From Hymenobacter norwichensis DSM 15439 (GTDB lineage: Bacteria > Bacteroidota > Bacteroidia > Cytophagales > Hymenobacteraceae): a stretch of 64,000 nt of DNA. The position numbers were made by a program, and so were the translations under genes. Below the pieces are notes generated by a model that worked only from the letters and a program-made list of their open reading frames with translations, made no database searches and was not told the DNA's origin. Shown here one piece after another: positions 15,273 to 23,998 of this stretch (the first letter of the stretch is position 1; each line of letters opens with the position of its first letter). The DNA lies in assembly GCF_000420705.1 (NCBI RefSeq), contig NZ_ATVL01000009.1:558001-622000 (forward strand). The letters are read 5' to 3'.

Positions 15273-17282
15273 GTGCTTTCAACCTGCCGGCCGCTGCGCC
15301 GCCCTACGGTTTTTCTGCTCTCACTTAAGCGCTGTGGGTGGCTGCTGGCGCTGCTGTTGGTGCTAAGCGCTTGCCCAATTATTGTGCAGGCCCAGATTCT
15401 CGATGATTCCACCAAAGTGCTGTATGGTGCCCGCACTACCCGTATTATTCGGGAAGACGACGTGCTGCACGACCGGACTGAGGGGCGTGTCATTGATACC
15501 ACGCTCGTTGACTTCCCACAAACCCGCAACTGGTACCACGACAGCACCTTTTTCCAGGACTTGGGCCACGTAGGCACGGCGTCGCGGCCGTTGCTGTGGC
15601 GCACCAACACGCAACTAGGTACGCGCCTGGGCCGCAACGCCTTCGACAGGTACGCCCGCGACCCAGCCACCATTCCGTACTACGATTCCAAGTCGCCGTA
15701 CACGTTTTTTCGCTTCATTCAGGGCGGTTTTGGGGAGCAAGTATTTGAACTGTCGTACACGCGCAGCATCAACAAAAACGCCAGCGTCGGGCTGGCCTAC
15801 GAGCGGTTTGCGGCCAATAAAATCTACTCAACCAATAGCCGGAGCGGCTTGGTAGAGCATACTAATTTTCTGTTTTTTGCCCGCTTCCAAAGCACCGATG
15901 GGCGTTACCGCGCCTTATTTAACTACAATAACGTCCGCCACAATTCCGTTGAACCGGGTGGAGTGCGCTACCAGGCGGCAGTTTCCAATGGCGGAGCTAT
16001 AACCCGACCAGCGGATACGGGGCCGGATGACCTGTTTGGCTACGCGGAAGAAGCCCCCCGGTTGACCACGGCCTCTAACCTGGAGCACCGCGACGGAATG
16101 CGGCTGGTGCAAACCTACCAACTGCTGGGCCGCGGCCTCACGGCTTACCACATCGTGGACTGGCGGCGGCAGTTCAACCGCTTTCGGGATACGCAACTCC
16201 CACAGGATCTGTCGAGTACTGATACCGTGTATTTTCGGCTGTATCCGGAGCGGCGTTTCAGCCAGACTGCCACCGACGACCGGGCCGAATTACAGCAGGT
16301 GGAGAACACGCTGGGTGTAACGGGCCACTCCGAAACGGTGGAATACCGGCTCTATACCCGGCAACGGAATGCCTCACTTTCCACCGGTCAACTAACGGGT
16401 AACCCCGGTACCATTGTAGAGCTATTGCCTAGCGAAAAGTACAGCAACACATTTGTAGGCGGTACAGCGGCCTTTCGCTACAAAATATTCGCTGTTGAAA
16501 CGGCCGCCGAATACAAATTTTTCAACGAGTATATGTTGCGCGGCATTGCGCGGCTCGGTCCGCTTACGGGGGAAGTGCTGAGTACCAGTTACTCGCCTAC
16601 ACTCACTCAGCAGCAGTTTAACGGCAACCATTACCGCTGGGGCTCCAATTTTGATGCCACCGACCAGGTGTTCCGCGGCCTCAACAACTTCGACAACACC
16701 AAAGTCCAGCAACTTACCCTCCGCCTCGACCAGACGCTGGGTCGGCAGCGGCTACAGGGCTCGGTGGAGTTTGCCAATATCACCAGCCTCGTGTTTTACG
16801 ATGAGTCGGGGCGCCCCGCGCAGTCCGGCCGGACGCTGCCGCTGCTGACGGTATCGGCGCGGCACCGTTTCAATGTAGGCAACTTTTTCTTTGACAATCA
16901 GGCCTACATCACGCGAGGTGGCGACGTGGCCGAACTGCGTATTCCGGGGCTAATCGCCAATGGCAAAGCGTATTATCAAGGCTACGTGTTCAAAAAAGCC
17001 TTGTTCGGCCAAATTGGCGGGGAGGTGTACTACCAATCCACGTGGCAGCCCTACGACTATAATCTCAGCACCCAGCAATTCTACGTGCAAAGCCGCTTCA
17101 CCTCGGGCAGCTATGCCATTGCCGACGTGTTTCTGTCTGGCGATATCCGTACCGTGGGCTTCTTCCTGAAGATGGCCTATGTGAACCAGGGCTTGGGTCG
17201 CGACGGGTATTTTCCGACACCCTACTATACCGGTCTGCCACGGCGCTTCCAACTGGGTGTCCGCTGGCAATTTTTTGACTAA
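15273..17282 (+). CDS. Putative outer-membrane porin (Porin_10-like)
   Basis: About 669 residues from the suggested GTG at 15273-15275. The frame is open back to 15177, inside lpxK. A basic stretch and hydrophobic leader (LLALLLVLSACPIIVQAQ) direct export. The mature part begins ILDDSTKVLYGARTTRIIRE, and the region RNWYHDSTFFQDLGHVGTAS plus SPYTFFRFIQGGFGEQVFEL is typical of the Bacteroidota Porin_10 group. The rest alternates as a beta-barrel, ending RFQLGVRWQFFD with a terminal aromatic pair. Substrate unknown. The start codon is uncertain. Confidence 0.85.
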   Translation: MLSTCRPLRRPTVFLLSLKRCGWLLALLLVLSACPIIVQAQILDDSTKVLYGARTTRIIREDDVLHDRTEGRVIDTTLVDFPQTRNWYHDSTFFQDLGHVGTASRPLLWRTNTQLGTRLGRNAFDRYARDPATIPYYDSKSPYTFFRFIQGGFGEQVFELSYTRSINKNASVGLAYERFAANKIYSTNSRSGLVEHTNFLFFARFQSTDGRYRALFNYNNVRHNSVEPGGVRYQAAVSNGGAITRPADTGPDDLFGYAEEAPRLTTASNLEHRDGMRLVQTYQLLGRGLTAYHIVDWRRQFNRFRDTQLPQDLSSTDTVYFRLYPERRFSQTATDDRAELQQVENTLGVTGHSETVEYRLYTRQRNASLSTGQLTGNPGTIVELLPSEKYSNTFVGGTAAFRYKIFAVETAAEYKFFNEYMLRGIARLGPLTGEVLSTSYSPTLTQQQFNGNHYRWGSNFDATDQVFRGLNNFDNTKVQQLTLRLDQTLGRQRLQGSVEFANITSLVFYDESGRPAQSGRTLPLLTVSARHRFNVGNFFFDNQAYITRGGDVAELRIPGLIANGKAYYQGYVFKKALFGQIGGEVYYQSTWQPYDYNLSTQQFYVQSRFTSGSYAIADVFLSGDIRTVGFFLKMAYVNQGLGRDGYFPTPYYTGLPRRFQLGVRWQFFD

Positions 17283-17286
17283 GAGT

Positions 17287-17363
17287 GGCCTAGGGTCTTA
17301 GGCGACGGTCTGCTTCCCAAGTCACATCGTGAACTGTTGGCGCATCATCCAAGACCCTAGGCC
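17287..17363 (+). terminator. 13-bp inverted repeat after the porin gene
   Basis: GGCCTAGGGTCTT (17287-17299) is repeated in perfect inverted form at 17351-17363, four bases past the porin stop. The element AAGACCCTA occurs again just before the miaE start (17375 on), making a direct repeat. A terminator role is likely, but there is no clear T tail. Confidence 0.4.
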
Positions 17364-17382
17364 CTGAAGACCTCAAGACCCT

Positions 17383-17979
17383 ATGAAAGAAAAAACCATT
17401 CTCAAGCTCAAGCTTAATACTGACCCACGCTGGGTGGACATTGCCAGCAAGAACATCGAGGACATTCTAGTGGACCACGCCTGGTGCGAGCAAAAAGCAG
17501 CTAGTACCGGCATCAGCATGATTATTCACTATCCCGAGAAAACCCGGCTGGTGGACGAACTGACCGACCTAGTAGCTGAGGAGTGGAGCCACTTCGAGCG
17601 GGTACTGTTGGAACTGCGCAAGCGGGGCTACCAATTGGGCCGCCCGCGCCGCGACGAGTACGTGGTGCAACTCCTAACGCACGTGCGTAAAGGCGGCCCC
17701 CGGGAGCGGCAACTCATGGACCAGCTGCTGGTGTCGGCCCTGATTGAAGCCCGCAGCTGTGAGCGGTTCAAGCTGCTCTGGAAGCATATTCCCGACCCCG
17801 ACCTGAGCAAATTTTACTACGAGCTGATGGTATCCGAAGCTGCCCATTTCGTGAGCTATGTGGACCTGGCCAAAGAGTATTGCGACCCGGAGGAAGTAGA
17901 CGCGCGCTTGCAAGAGTTGCTGAAACTGGAAGGTGAAATCGTAAGCAACCTGCCTGTTCGCAACGATCGGGTACACTAG
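17383..17979 (+). CDS. miaE: tRNA-(ms2io6A)-hydroxylase MiaE
   Basis: Oxygen-dependent di-iron enzyme that hydroxylates the isopentenyl group of ms2i6A37 in tRNA. The 198-residue ferritin-like helical protein carries the metal ligands as E-x-x-H pairs (EEWSHFERVL near residue 66 and SEAAHFVSYV near 150) with further glutamates in LIEARSCERF. It follows the porin on the plus strand after a 100-base gap. Its substrate is made by MiaB, present in this window. ATG at 17383 is the only good start. Confidence 0.95.
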   Translation: MKEKTILKLKLNTDPRWVDIASKNIEDILVDHAWCEQKAASTGISMIIHYPEKTRLVDELTDLVAEEWSHFERVLLELRKRGYQLGRPRRDEYVVQLLTHVRKGGPRERQLMDQLLVSALIEARSCERFKLLWKHIPDPDLSKFYYELMVSEAAHFVSYVDLAKEYCDPEEVDARLQELLKLEGEIVSNLPVRNDRVH

Positions 17980-18075
17980 GAATAGATAGGCTAAGTGTAG
18001 GACATAAGCACTATTAGTGACTGAAAATGCAAGTCATTGGCGGCCTGAAGCTGAGGTTTGATTTGAAATAAATAA

Positions 18076-18109
18076 AACGCCGCCGCACAAGCACTTGTAC
18101 GACGGCGTT
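18076..18109 (-). terminator. Intrinsic terminator after the GH2 gene
   Basis: Complementary arms AACGCCG/CGGCGTT enclose a second short stem (CACAAG/CTTGT). On the minus strand the stem is followed by TTTTATTT. It lies 20 bases after the GH2 stop codon. Confidence 0.8.
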
Positions 18110-18128
18110 CTAGTATTAAGCAGCGGAG

Positions 18129-19994
18129 TTACTTTCCTGGTTCTGGCGGGCCAGCCTTTTCTGGATTGCGCGAATCCAGTAGGCCTGGCGGAACAGATAA
18201 TGTGCCGGTGTGCGGATCGATGAGGCCGTTGCGCTCGTCTTCGATGTTGGTGGCTTGGGTGTACACGTCGCCGGCAATGGGGCGAGCCCGCAACTCCTGC
18301 TTGAAGCGGCGAATGTCTTCGGTGCGGCTTTCGGCATCCTTGGGTCCACCGTAGTCGGAGAAGCCAAAGCCGCCCCATTCGCTCACCAGCAGCGGTACCT
18401 GCTTGCGGTAGAAAAATGGGTCGCCAACTACCAGCGGGAAAGCCGCCGTGCCTACCAACTCGCCCTGCACCAGCCGGTCGAGTAGCTCTCGCCAGCGTTG
18501 CAGGTCGGGCGTGTAAAGGTGGGCCGTGAGCAGATCAGATTTCAAGCGACCTTCATGGGAAATGTGGTGCCAACCGTCGTTATCAACCACCAGAAACTGC
18601 GGGTACGCCAGCTGCATGTAGTGGTACATTTCCACAATGTACTTGCGGGTATCGGGGTTGGTGGCAATGTCTTGGGCGCCCCAGTCCTCGTTGTAGAGGC
18701 TCCAGATAACCACCGATGGGTGCGTACCAATCAACATCAGCATGCGCATCAGCTCGGCGCGGTGGTTTTCGCGGCTGCGTGGGGTGGAACTGTGCGGGCT
18801 GGGTACTTCCACCCACAGCAACAGCCCCAGCTCATCGGCCAGATTGTAGATGCGCGGGTCAACTCCAGCAATGTGCACCCGCACCAGGTTGCAGCCCAGT
18901 TCCTTCATGGCGTACATGTGCCGTCTGATTTCGGCATACGTGGCTGTACCAGGCTGATACAGAATGCCATCGAGGTAAATGGGCTCGTTGTTGAGGTACA
19001 CGTAGCGGCCCCGAGCTTCTATTTTGCGCAGTCCGAAATGGGTTTCAATCTGTGCAGAATAACCGTCCTGGTCGATGAGGTCGGCAACGAGCCGGTAAAG
19101 GTTGGGCGTTTCCGTGGACCACAGCTTGGCTTCGGGTAGTTCCATTACCACGCGCTGCTGGCGTTGGCCGGCTTCTAAAGGCAATGAAAAATCGGAAGTA
19201 GCTAGCGGGGCTGTATCAGGAGCGGCGTTGCGCTCATACACCTGAAGGCGCAAGGTATATAGGCCGGGGTCGTGGATGCGGGGCGTAAATGTGAAGCGCA
19301 CCAACTGGTCTTCTACCACGCTGACTACGCCCACGCGGGAGCGGAGCCGGTTGCGCTCCACCATTTCCAGCCACACGCTACGCACAGCGCCCGTGTTGGT
19401 CTGGTACCAGATACCGCCGCGCTTGTACACGTGTGACTCTTGCTTGCCGCGGGGCGTTTCGGCGTCCATGGTATCGGCAATGCGCACGGTCAGGCGGTTA
19501 TTGGGGCGTAGCAACTCGGCTTTCAGCTCATAGGAAAACGAAGTGTACTCGCCGTAATGGATTTCTTCGCCCTCAATCGTGCGCAGCAAGCGGCCGTTCA
19601 GCCACACGCGCGTTTCATAGCCACAGGCCCCAAAGGTGAGCTGTAGCATCGAGCGGTTGAGCGACTCGGCCACTTCCGGCATCGTGAATTCCCGCTCGTA
19701 CCATGCTACTACGCTGTCATGCCAAGCGGCCGGCAAGGACTGACTGTGAGCTTCGGCCATGTGGTTTTCAATGGAGCCCGGCCATTGGGCAATATGCTCG
19801 TAGTAGTGCCCCAGGTGCCAACCGTCGCGCAGGCCGGTGTCCTCGGTGTCGAGGGCGAAGCGCCAGTCGCCATCCAACAACACGTGGGTGTTAAGGCGCA
19901 GCACAGCGCGCGGCAGTGGGTTTTCAAATGGTTCCGGAGTATTTAGCTCTTCCTGGCTGATCGACAGACCATAGTTGGTTTGCTCGGAATTCAT
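18129..19994 (-). CDS. Glycoside hydrolase family 2 enzyme
   Basis: The 621-residue protein has the three GH2 parts: a sugar-binding jelly roll (about 25-205), an Ig-like domain (about 210-315) and a TIM barrel (about 320 to the end). The acid/base glutamate is E436 in WSLYNEDWG and the likely nucleophile is E539 in LLVSEWGGFG. GVDPRIYNLADELGLLLWVE fits the barrel. There is no signal peptide, so it looks cytosolic, unlike most polysaccharide-degrading GH2 proteins of the phylum, and no susC/susD genes are nearby. Beta-galactosidase, beta-glucuronidase or beta-mannosidase activity cannot be told apart by eye. Confidence 0.92.
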   Translation of the reverse strand: MNSEQTNYGLSISQEELNTPEPFENPLPRAVLRLNTHVLLDGDWRFALDTEDTGLRDGWHLGHYYEHIAQWPGSIENHMAEAHSQSLPAAWHDSVVAWYEREFTMPEVAESLNRSMLQLTFGACGYETRVWLNGRLLRTIEGEEIHYGEYTSFSYELKAELLRPNNRLTVRIADTMDAETPRGKQESHVYKRGGIWYQTNTGAVRSVWLEMVERNRLRSRVGVVSVVEDQLVRFTFTPRIHDPGLYTLRLQVYERNAAPDTAPLATSDFSLPLEAGQRQQRVVMELPEAKLWSTETPNLYRLVADLIDQDGYSAQIETHFGLRKIEARGRYVYLNNEPIYLDGILYQPGTATYAEIRRHMYAMKELGCNLVRVHIAGVDPRIYNLADELGLLLWVEVPSPHSSTPRSRENHRAELMRMLMLIGTHPSVVIWSLYNEDWGAQDIATNPDTRKYIVEMYHYMQLAYPQFLVVDNDGWHHISHEGRLKSDLLTAHLYTPDLQRWRELLDRLVQGELVGTAAFPLVVGDPFFYRKQVPLLVSEWGGFGFSDYGGPKDAESRTEDIRRFKQELRARPIAGDVYTQATNIEDERNGLIDPHTGTLSVPPGLLDSRNPEKAGPPEPGK

Positions 19995-20166
19995 AGAGGG
20001 TGGTTTAGAGGAACATACGCCCTGTCGGCCGCCGCAAACCAGCGGCGGCTGGCTACACGAATGAAGGGCGGGCTTTGGAAAGTACGTGAGAAAAGGCTTT
20101 TATGCCGTCTTTTAACCCAGGCTGCCTTTACTGAGGTGCCTCTTTTTCCATCAAAAACCACACGCA

Positions 20167-20949
20167 ATGGAAGATAGCAACGTTCCGGAATTGTTGATGG
20201 CGCGCCTGCTTTTCACCGAAAAGCCCCCGCTGGATGCCGCCGCGCTGGCCGCTGCCCTCCGCAAAGTTTTCGGGTCGGTTGATAACCCAGATGATTCGCT
20301 GGTGTACTTTTTCCCCGAATACCTTGTCACGTTCACTGAAGGCAACGTGCCCGCGCAACTGATGGTAGCCGCCGCCGAGCGGCCCTCCGGTACCGACTAC
20401 CTGCAATCGGCCTTGCAACAAAGCTGGCACTGGCCCGAGGCCGCCACGGTGGTAGCGGGCTGTGAGCACGAAGTCAATATCACCGATTTTCTAACCCGCA
20501 CGCTCGACTATTCCAAGCGAGTGGAACTCTTTCAGAAAGCGCTGGAGTGCCTGGTTACGCTGCTGACCCCGCAGGCTATCTACTTTAGTACCAGCGACAA
20601 AGTAGTGGAGCCTGCTGCCTATCTGAACCGGGGCAAAGCCGGGTTGGAAGGCCTGCTGAACGTCCGGCTTTTCAATATTTCCAATAGTGACGCGCAGGAG
20701 ATGTTCATGGATACGCTGGGCTTGCACGCGCTGGGTTTGCCGGATTTTCAAATTCGGTTTGCCGACCTAGAGCCGGGCGAAGTAGCCGGGGCATTAACCG
20801 GCTACGCGTATTACCTCTTCGAAAACGGCCCGGTCATCGAAGACGGCAACACCATCCAGGGCCTCACGCCCGCCGACAAATGGACCTGTAACCACGCCGA
20901 TTCGTTGGTAGGGCCGGAGCGGCTGGTGATTCAGCTGGAAACAGAATAG
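20167..20949 (+). CDS. DUF4261-like hypothetical protein
   Basis: A cytosolic 260-residue protein. The N-terminus (ELLMARLLFTEKPPLDAAAL) and the C-terminal half with FMDTLGLHALGLPDFQIRF and GYAYYLFENGPVIEDGNTIQ resemble DUF4261 proteins, which are scattered in bacteria and sometimes sit near toxin or immunity loci. No such partner is seen here. ATG at 20167 is clear. The gene is convergent with the exported protein at 21064, separated by a long G-U-tolerant hairpin. Function unknown. Confidence 0.75.
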   Translation: MEDSNVPELLMARLLFTEKPPLDAAALAAALRKVFGSVDNPDDSLVYFFPEYLVTFTEGNVPAQLMVAAAERPSGTDYLQSALQQSWHWPEAATVVAGCEHEVNITDFLTRTLDYSKRVELFQKALECLVTLLTPQAIYFSTSDKVVEPAAYLNRGKAGLEGLLNVRLFNISNSDAQEMFMDTLGLHALGLPDFQIRFADLEPGEVAGALTGYAYYLFENGPVIEDGNTIQGLTPADKWTCNHADSLVGPERLVIQLETE

Positions 20950-20965
20950 TAGCGACAGTGAGGCT

Positions 20966-21044
20966 GTGTCCTTTCGGCGCAGGAGGAATCTGGAAATAGG
21001 CAGTGAAAGACTTCACCCAGATGCCTTCTGCGTCGAAAGGATAC
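20966..21044. terminator. Imperfect inverted repeat between convergent genes
   Basis: The stretch from 20966 (GTGTCCTTTCGGCGCAG) pairs with the stretch ending at 21044 (CTGCGTCGAAAGGATAC). The three mismatches in this part are all G opposite T, so the plus-strand RNA can still form a long stem. It lies between the stops at 20949 and 21064 and probably ends both transcripts. Confidence 0.55.
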
Positions 21045-21063
21045 GGTTGTAGAAGCGGCAAAA

Positions 21064-22338
21064 TCAGGTTTTCTGCTTTTTCTTTTTGGCGGCCGGAAAC
21101 AGCACGTTGTTGAGAATCAGGCGGTAGCCGGGGGAGTTGGGGTGCAGGGACAGGTCGGTGGGCTCTTCTTCCACCATGTGCTGATAGTCTTCGGGGTCGT
21201 GGCCACCATAGAACGTCCAGGTGCCTTTGCCCAGCGTGCCGTGCATGTAGCGCACCTCCCCGGAGGCCTTGTTGTCGCCCATTATTACCACATCCGACTT
21301 GATTAGACTCTTGCGAAATGCCGTGGTCTGGCCCATAAAGCCTTTAATGGTTTTCTCGTGGTCCTGGGTGAGCATAGTGGGCACCGGGTCGTATTTGGCC
21401 GAGAAAGTGAAGAGCTGGAAATAGTCGTTGTCTTCGTACACGCCTCGTTCGCGCTGGTCCATGTCGATGCTGCTGAACTCGTACTGGTACGGGTCGCGCA
21501 CCAGCTGGAAGTCCTTGAACGCCAGGGTGCGATTGTAATTGAGCTTGCTCTGGGCGGCGGGGTCGGCCGGGTCGCCGTCGTACATGCTTTCCACCATGTC
21601 CACGCCTAGGCCGGCTAGCGCAATATCGTAGGTGTCGGTGGCCGAGCACATAGCAAACTGGAAGCCACCGCCGGCAATAAACTCTTGCATCTTGGTTACT
21701 ACGGCGGCTTTCATTTCGCTCACCTTCGTAAAGCCGTGGCGCTTAGCGGCGGCCTCGGTATCGCGCTGCTGCTGCTGATACCAGGGGCGGTTGCGGTAGG
21801 AAGCAAAGAACTTACCGTACTGGCCGGTGAAATCCTCGTGGTGCAAGTGCAGCCAGTCGTACTTAGGTAGCTTGCCGTCCAGCACGTCGTCGTCATAAAT
21901 CTGGTCGTACGGAATTTCAGCGTAGCCCAGCACCAGCGTCACGGCGTCGTCCCAGGGCTGCTTGCCCTTGGGGGTGTACACGGCAATTTTGGGTACTTTC
22001 TCCAGCTTCATCACGTCCATGTTGGCATTCGGATCAGCAATTTCTGACAGAATACCAGTGTACTGCGCCTCGCTAATAACCTGGTAGGACACGTTGCGCA
22101 CAGCCAATTCATTTTCCACGCCCGCCGCCACCTCGCAGGCAAACGAGCCACCACGGTAGTTGAGCAGCCAATCGACCTCCACTTGCTTGGTAAGCAGCCA
22201 GTAGGCAATGCCGTATGCTTTGAGATGTTCTTTCTGCGCCTGATCCATCGGAATAAGCACATGGTTGGCACGGACTACGGTGGGAGCCGCCAAGCCAGTA
22301 AGCACTAGCAGAAATAGGAGAAAACGTTGGAATATCAT
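21064..22338 (-). CDS. Exported conserved protein, family usually labelled asparagine synthetase B
   Basis: Begins with a signal peptide (FLLFLLVLTGLAAPTVVRA, cut near residue 24) and the mature start NHVLIPMDQAQKEHLKAYG. I recall this Bacteroidota family being labelled asparagine synthetase B. In the 424 residues I see neither the N-terminal catalytic Cys of class II glutamine amidotransferases nor an SGGxDS pyrophosphate loop, so that activity is doubtful. Conserved-looking parts are KVPKIAVYTPKGKQPWDDAV, DWLHLHHEDFTGQYGKF and MCSATDTYDIALAG, with a Lys-rich tail. The start is ATG at 22336-22338, four bases after a near-consensus -7 box. Confidence 0.8.
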   Translation of the reverse strand: MIFQRFLLFLLVLTGLAAPTVVRANHVLIPMDQAQKEHLKAYGIAYWLLTKQVEVDWLLNYRGGSFACEVAAGVENELAVRNVSYQVISEAQYTGILSEIADPNANMDVMKLEKVPKIAVYTPKGKQPWDDAVTLVLGYAEIPYDQIYDDDVLDGKLPKYDWLHLHHEDFTGQYGKFFASYRNRPWYQQQQRDTEAAAKRHGFTKVSEMKAAVVTKMQEFIAGGGFQFAMCSATDTYDIALAGLGVDMVESMYDGDPADPAAQSKLNYNRTLAFKDFQLVRDPYQYEFSSIDMDQRERGVYEDNDYFQLFTFSAKYDPVPTMLTQDHEKTIKGFMGQTTAFRKSLIKSDVVIMGDNKASGEVRYMHGTLGKGTWTFYGGHDPEDYQHMVEEEPTDLSLHPNSPGYRLILNNVLFPAAKKKKQKT

Positions 22339-22647
22339 GAGGCAAAAATTGGGCGCTGAATACTACTGCGGGAGCGTAGGCAACTGATGGAAGGTAGGCA
22401 GAAAAAATATAACACTAGTTTTCTGGCCATTATTCCATCGAAAAGTCGCTTGAAATTTGGACCAATTCGAGAAACTATAAAATTAAAATAATCAAATATT
22501 CGCTGTGGCTTCCAAGGACGACGGAACGGCCTCTGAATGTGCGCGAAACCCGCTACATTGCGTCCCTCAACCAACTTCGAGAACCCGCTTGAGGGCCATG
22601 AAGTTCAGGTGATTTTCGCGCCGTTGGCGCTGTTTTGTCCTGTCGTT
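22339..22647. other. Divergent intergenic region, AT-rich
   Basis: These 309 bases separate the divergent exported-protein and permease genes. AATTTTTG (22343-22350, minus strand) sits four bases before the start at 22338 and resembles the -7 box. The middle (about 22400-22500) is AT-rich. The plus-strand reading frame of the permease stays open here from 22537, but nothing supports coding. No repeat or RNA gene was seen. Confidence 0.4.
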
Positions 22648-23886
22648 ATGCACCTGTTAGAAAACATCAAGGAGGCTTTCCGTTCCATTCGAAGCAATCT
22701 GCTGCGTACGGTCCTGACGGCCCTTATTGTCAGTATCGGAATTATGGCATTGGTCGGTATTCTAACGGCCATCGACGCCATGAAGTATTCTTTAAACCAG
22801 ACTTTCGCCAGCCTGGGAGCCAATTCCTTTGAAATGAAGGCCAAAGGCTACACCAACCGCTTTCGGCGCGGCGGCGTGCAGGGGCGCATCTACCCACCCA
22901 TTAGTCTGCTGCAAGCTCAGAAGTATAAACAGGCCCTAGGCGACGAAGCGCGGGTGGGTATTTCCACCTTCATTTCTGGTGCTACCGAAGTGAAAGCCAA
23001 CGGCCAGAAAACCAACCCCAACATACAAGTAGTAGCCGGCGACGAAAATTACCTCCAGATTCAAAGCTACAACCTAGGCGACGGGCGCGCCTTCTCACCC
23101 CTGGAACTGGATAATGGCACCAACGTGGCCATTATCGGCTCCGAAGTTAAAGACAAGCTCTATCCCTCTGAATCGGCCATCGGCAAATACGTTTACTTAC
23201 TAGGTCGTCGGTTTCTGGTGGTGGGCATGCTCGAAAAAAGCGGCAGCACGGGCCAGGGTGGGGGAGCCGACCGACTGGTGCTGGTGCCGCTGGAAACCGG
23301 CAACCAACTCCCGCGGCAGCGTGCCCTCACCTTCGACGTGAAAACTGCCACCCCTAAGCCCGAGGAACTCACTTACCTCACCGGCCAGGCTACCGGCGTG
23401 ATGCGCGCCGTCCGCCACGACCCTTTGGGCCAGGAAGACAGCTTCGAGGTAGAGCGCTCCGACTCTATGGCGGCTAAGTTGGATGAGCTGTCGGGCGGCT
23501 TGAAAATGGGTGGTTTCCTAGTAGGCTTTATCACGCTGCTCGGCGCCAGTATCGCCCTGATGAATATTATGATGGTATCGGTGACGGAGCGCACCCGTGA
23601 AATCGGTATCCGCAAGGCACTAGGTGCAACGGCCCTCCAGATTCGGCAGCAGTTTCTCATTGAAGCCATTGTTATCTGTTTGATGGGTGGAGTGCTCGGC
23701 ATCATCCTCGGCGTTTCGATGGGCAATGCGGTGTCGTTGTTTGTGGGGGAGGGAGCCTTCCTGGTGCCGTGGTTCTGGATGATGCTGGGGCTCGTTATCT
23801 GCGTGAGCGTGGGGCTGGCCTCGGGCTACTATCCCGCCAGCAAAGCCGCCGGCCTCGACCCCATCGAAAGCTTGCGCTACGAGTAG
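22648..23886 (+). CDS. ABC transporter permease, MacB/FtsX type
   Basis: A 412-residue inner-membrane protein. The N-terminus (ENIKEAFRSIRSNLLRTVLT) leads into the first membrane helix (about 20-42). A large extracytoplasmic MacB-like core domain follows (about 45-270), then three more helices: GFLVGFITLLGASIALMNIM, AIVICLMGGVLGIILGVSM and WFWMMLGLVICVSVGLASGY. Before the second helix pair comes the EIGIRKALGA signature of FtsX permeases, and the end is YYPASKAAGLDPIESLRYE. The ATP-binding partner is not adjacent. The frame is open upstream to 22537, but ATG at 22648 fits the family. Confidence 0.92.
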   Translation: MHLLENIKEAFRSIRSNLLRTVLTALIVSIGIMALVGILTAIDAMKYSLNQTFASLGANSFEMKAKGYTNRFRRGGVQGRIYPPISLLQAQKYKQALGDEARVGISTFISGATEVKANGQKTNPNIQVVAGDENYLQIQSYNLGDGRAFSPLELDNGTNVAIIGSEVKDKLYPSESAIGKYVYLLGRRFLVVGMLEKSGSTGQGGGADRLVLVPLETGNQLPRQRALTFDVKTATPKPEELTYLTGQATGVMRAVRHDPLGQEDSFEVERSDSMAAKLDELSGGLKMGGFLVGFITLLGASIALMNIMMVSVTERTREIGIRKALGATALQIRQQFLIEAIVICLMGGVLGIILGVSMGNAVSLFVGEGAFLVPWFWMMLGLVICVSVGLASGYYPASKAAGLDPIESLRYE

Positions 23887-23998
23887 CCGCCAATAGGTTG
23901 AACTTCTATTATGTCCCCGGTCAGTTTCTGGCTGGGGATTTTTCGTACAACCTGTTTTACCATTTGCGTGTATATTGCGTCATAAATCATTTGGGTAT

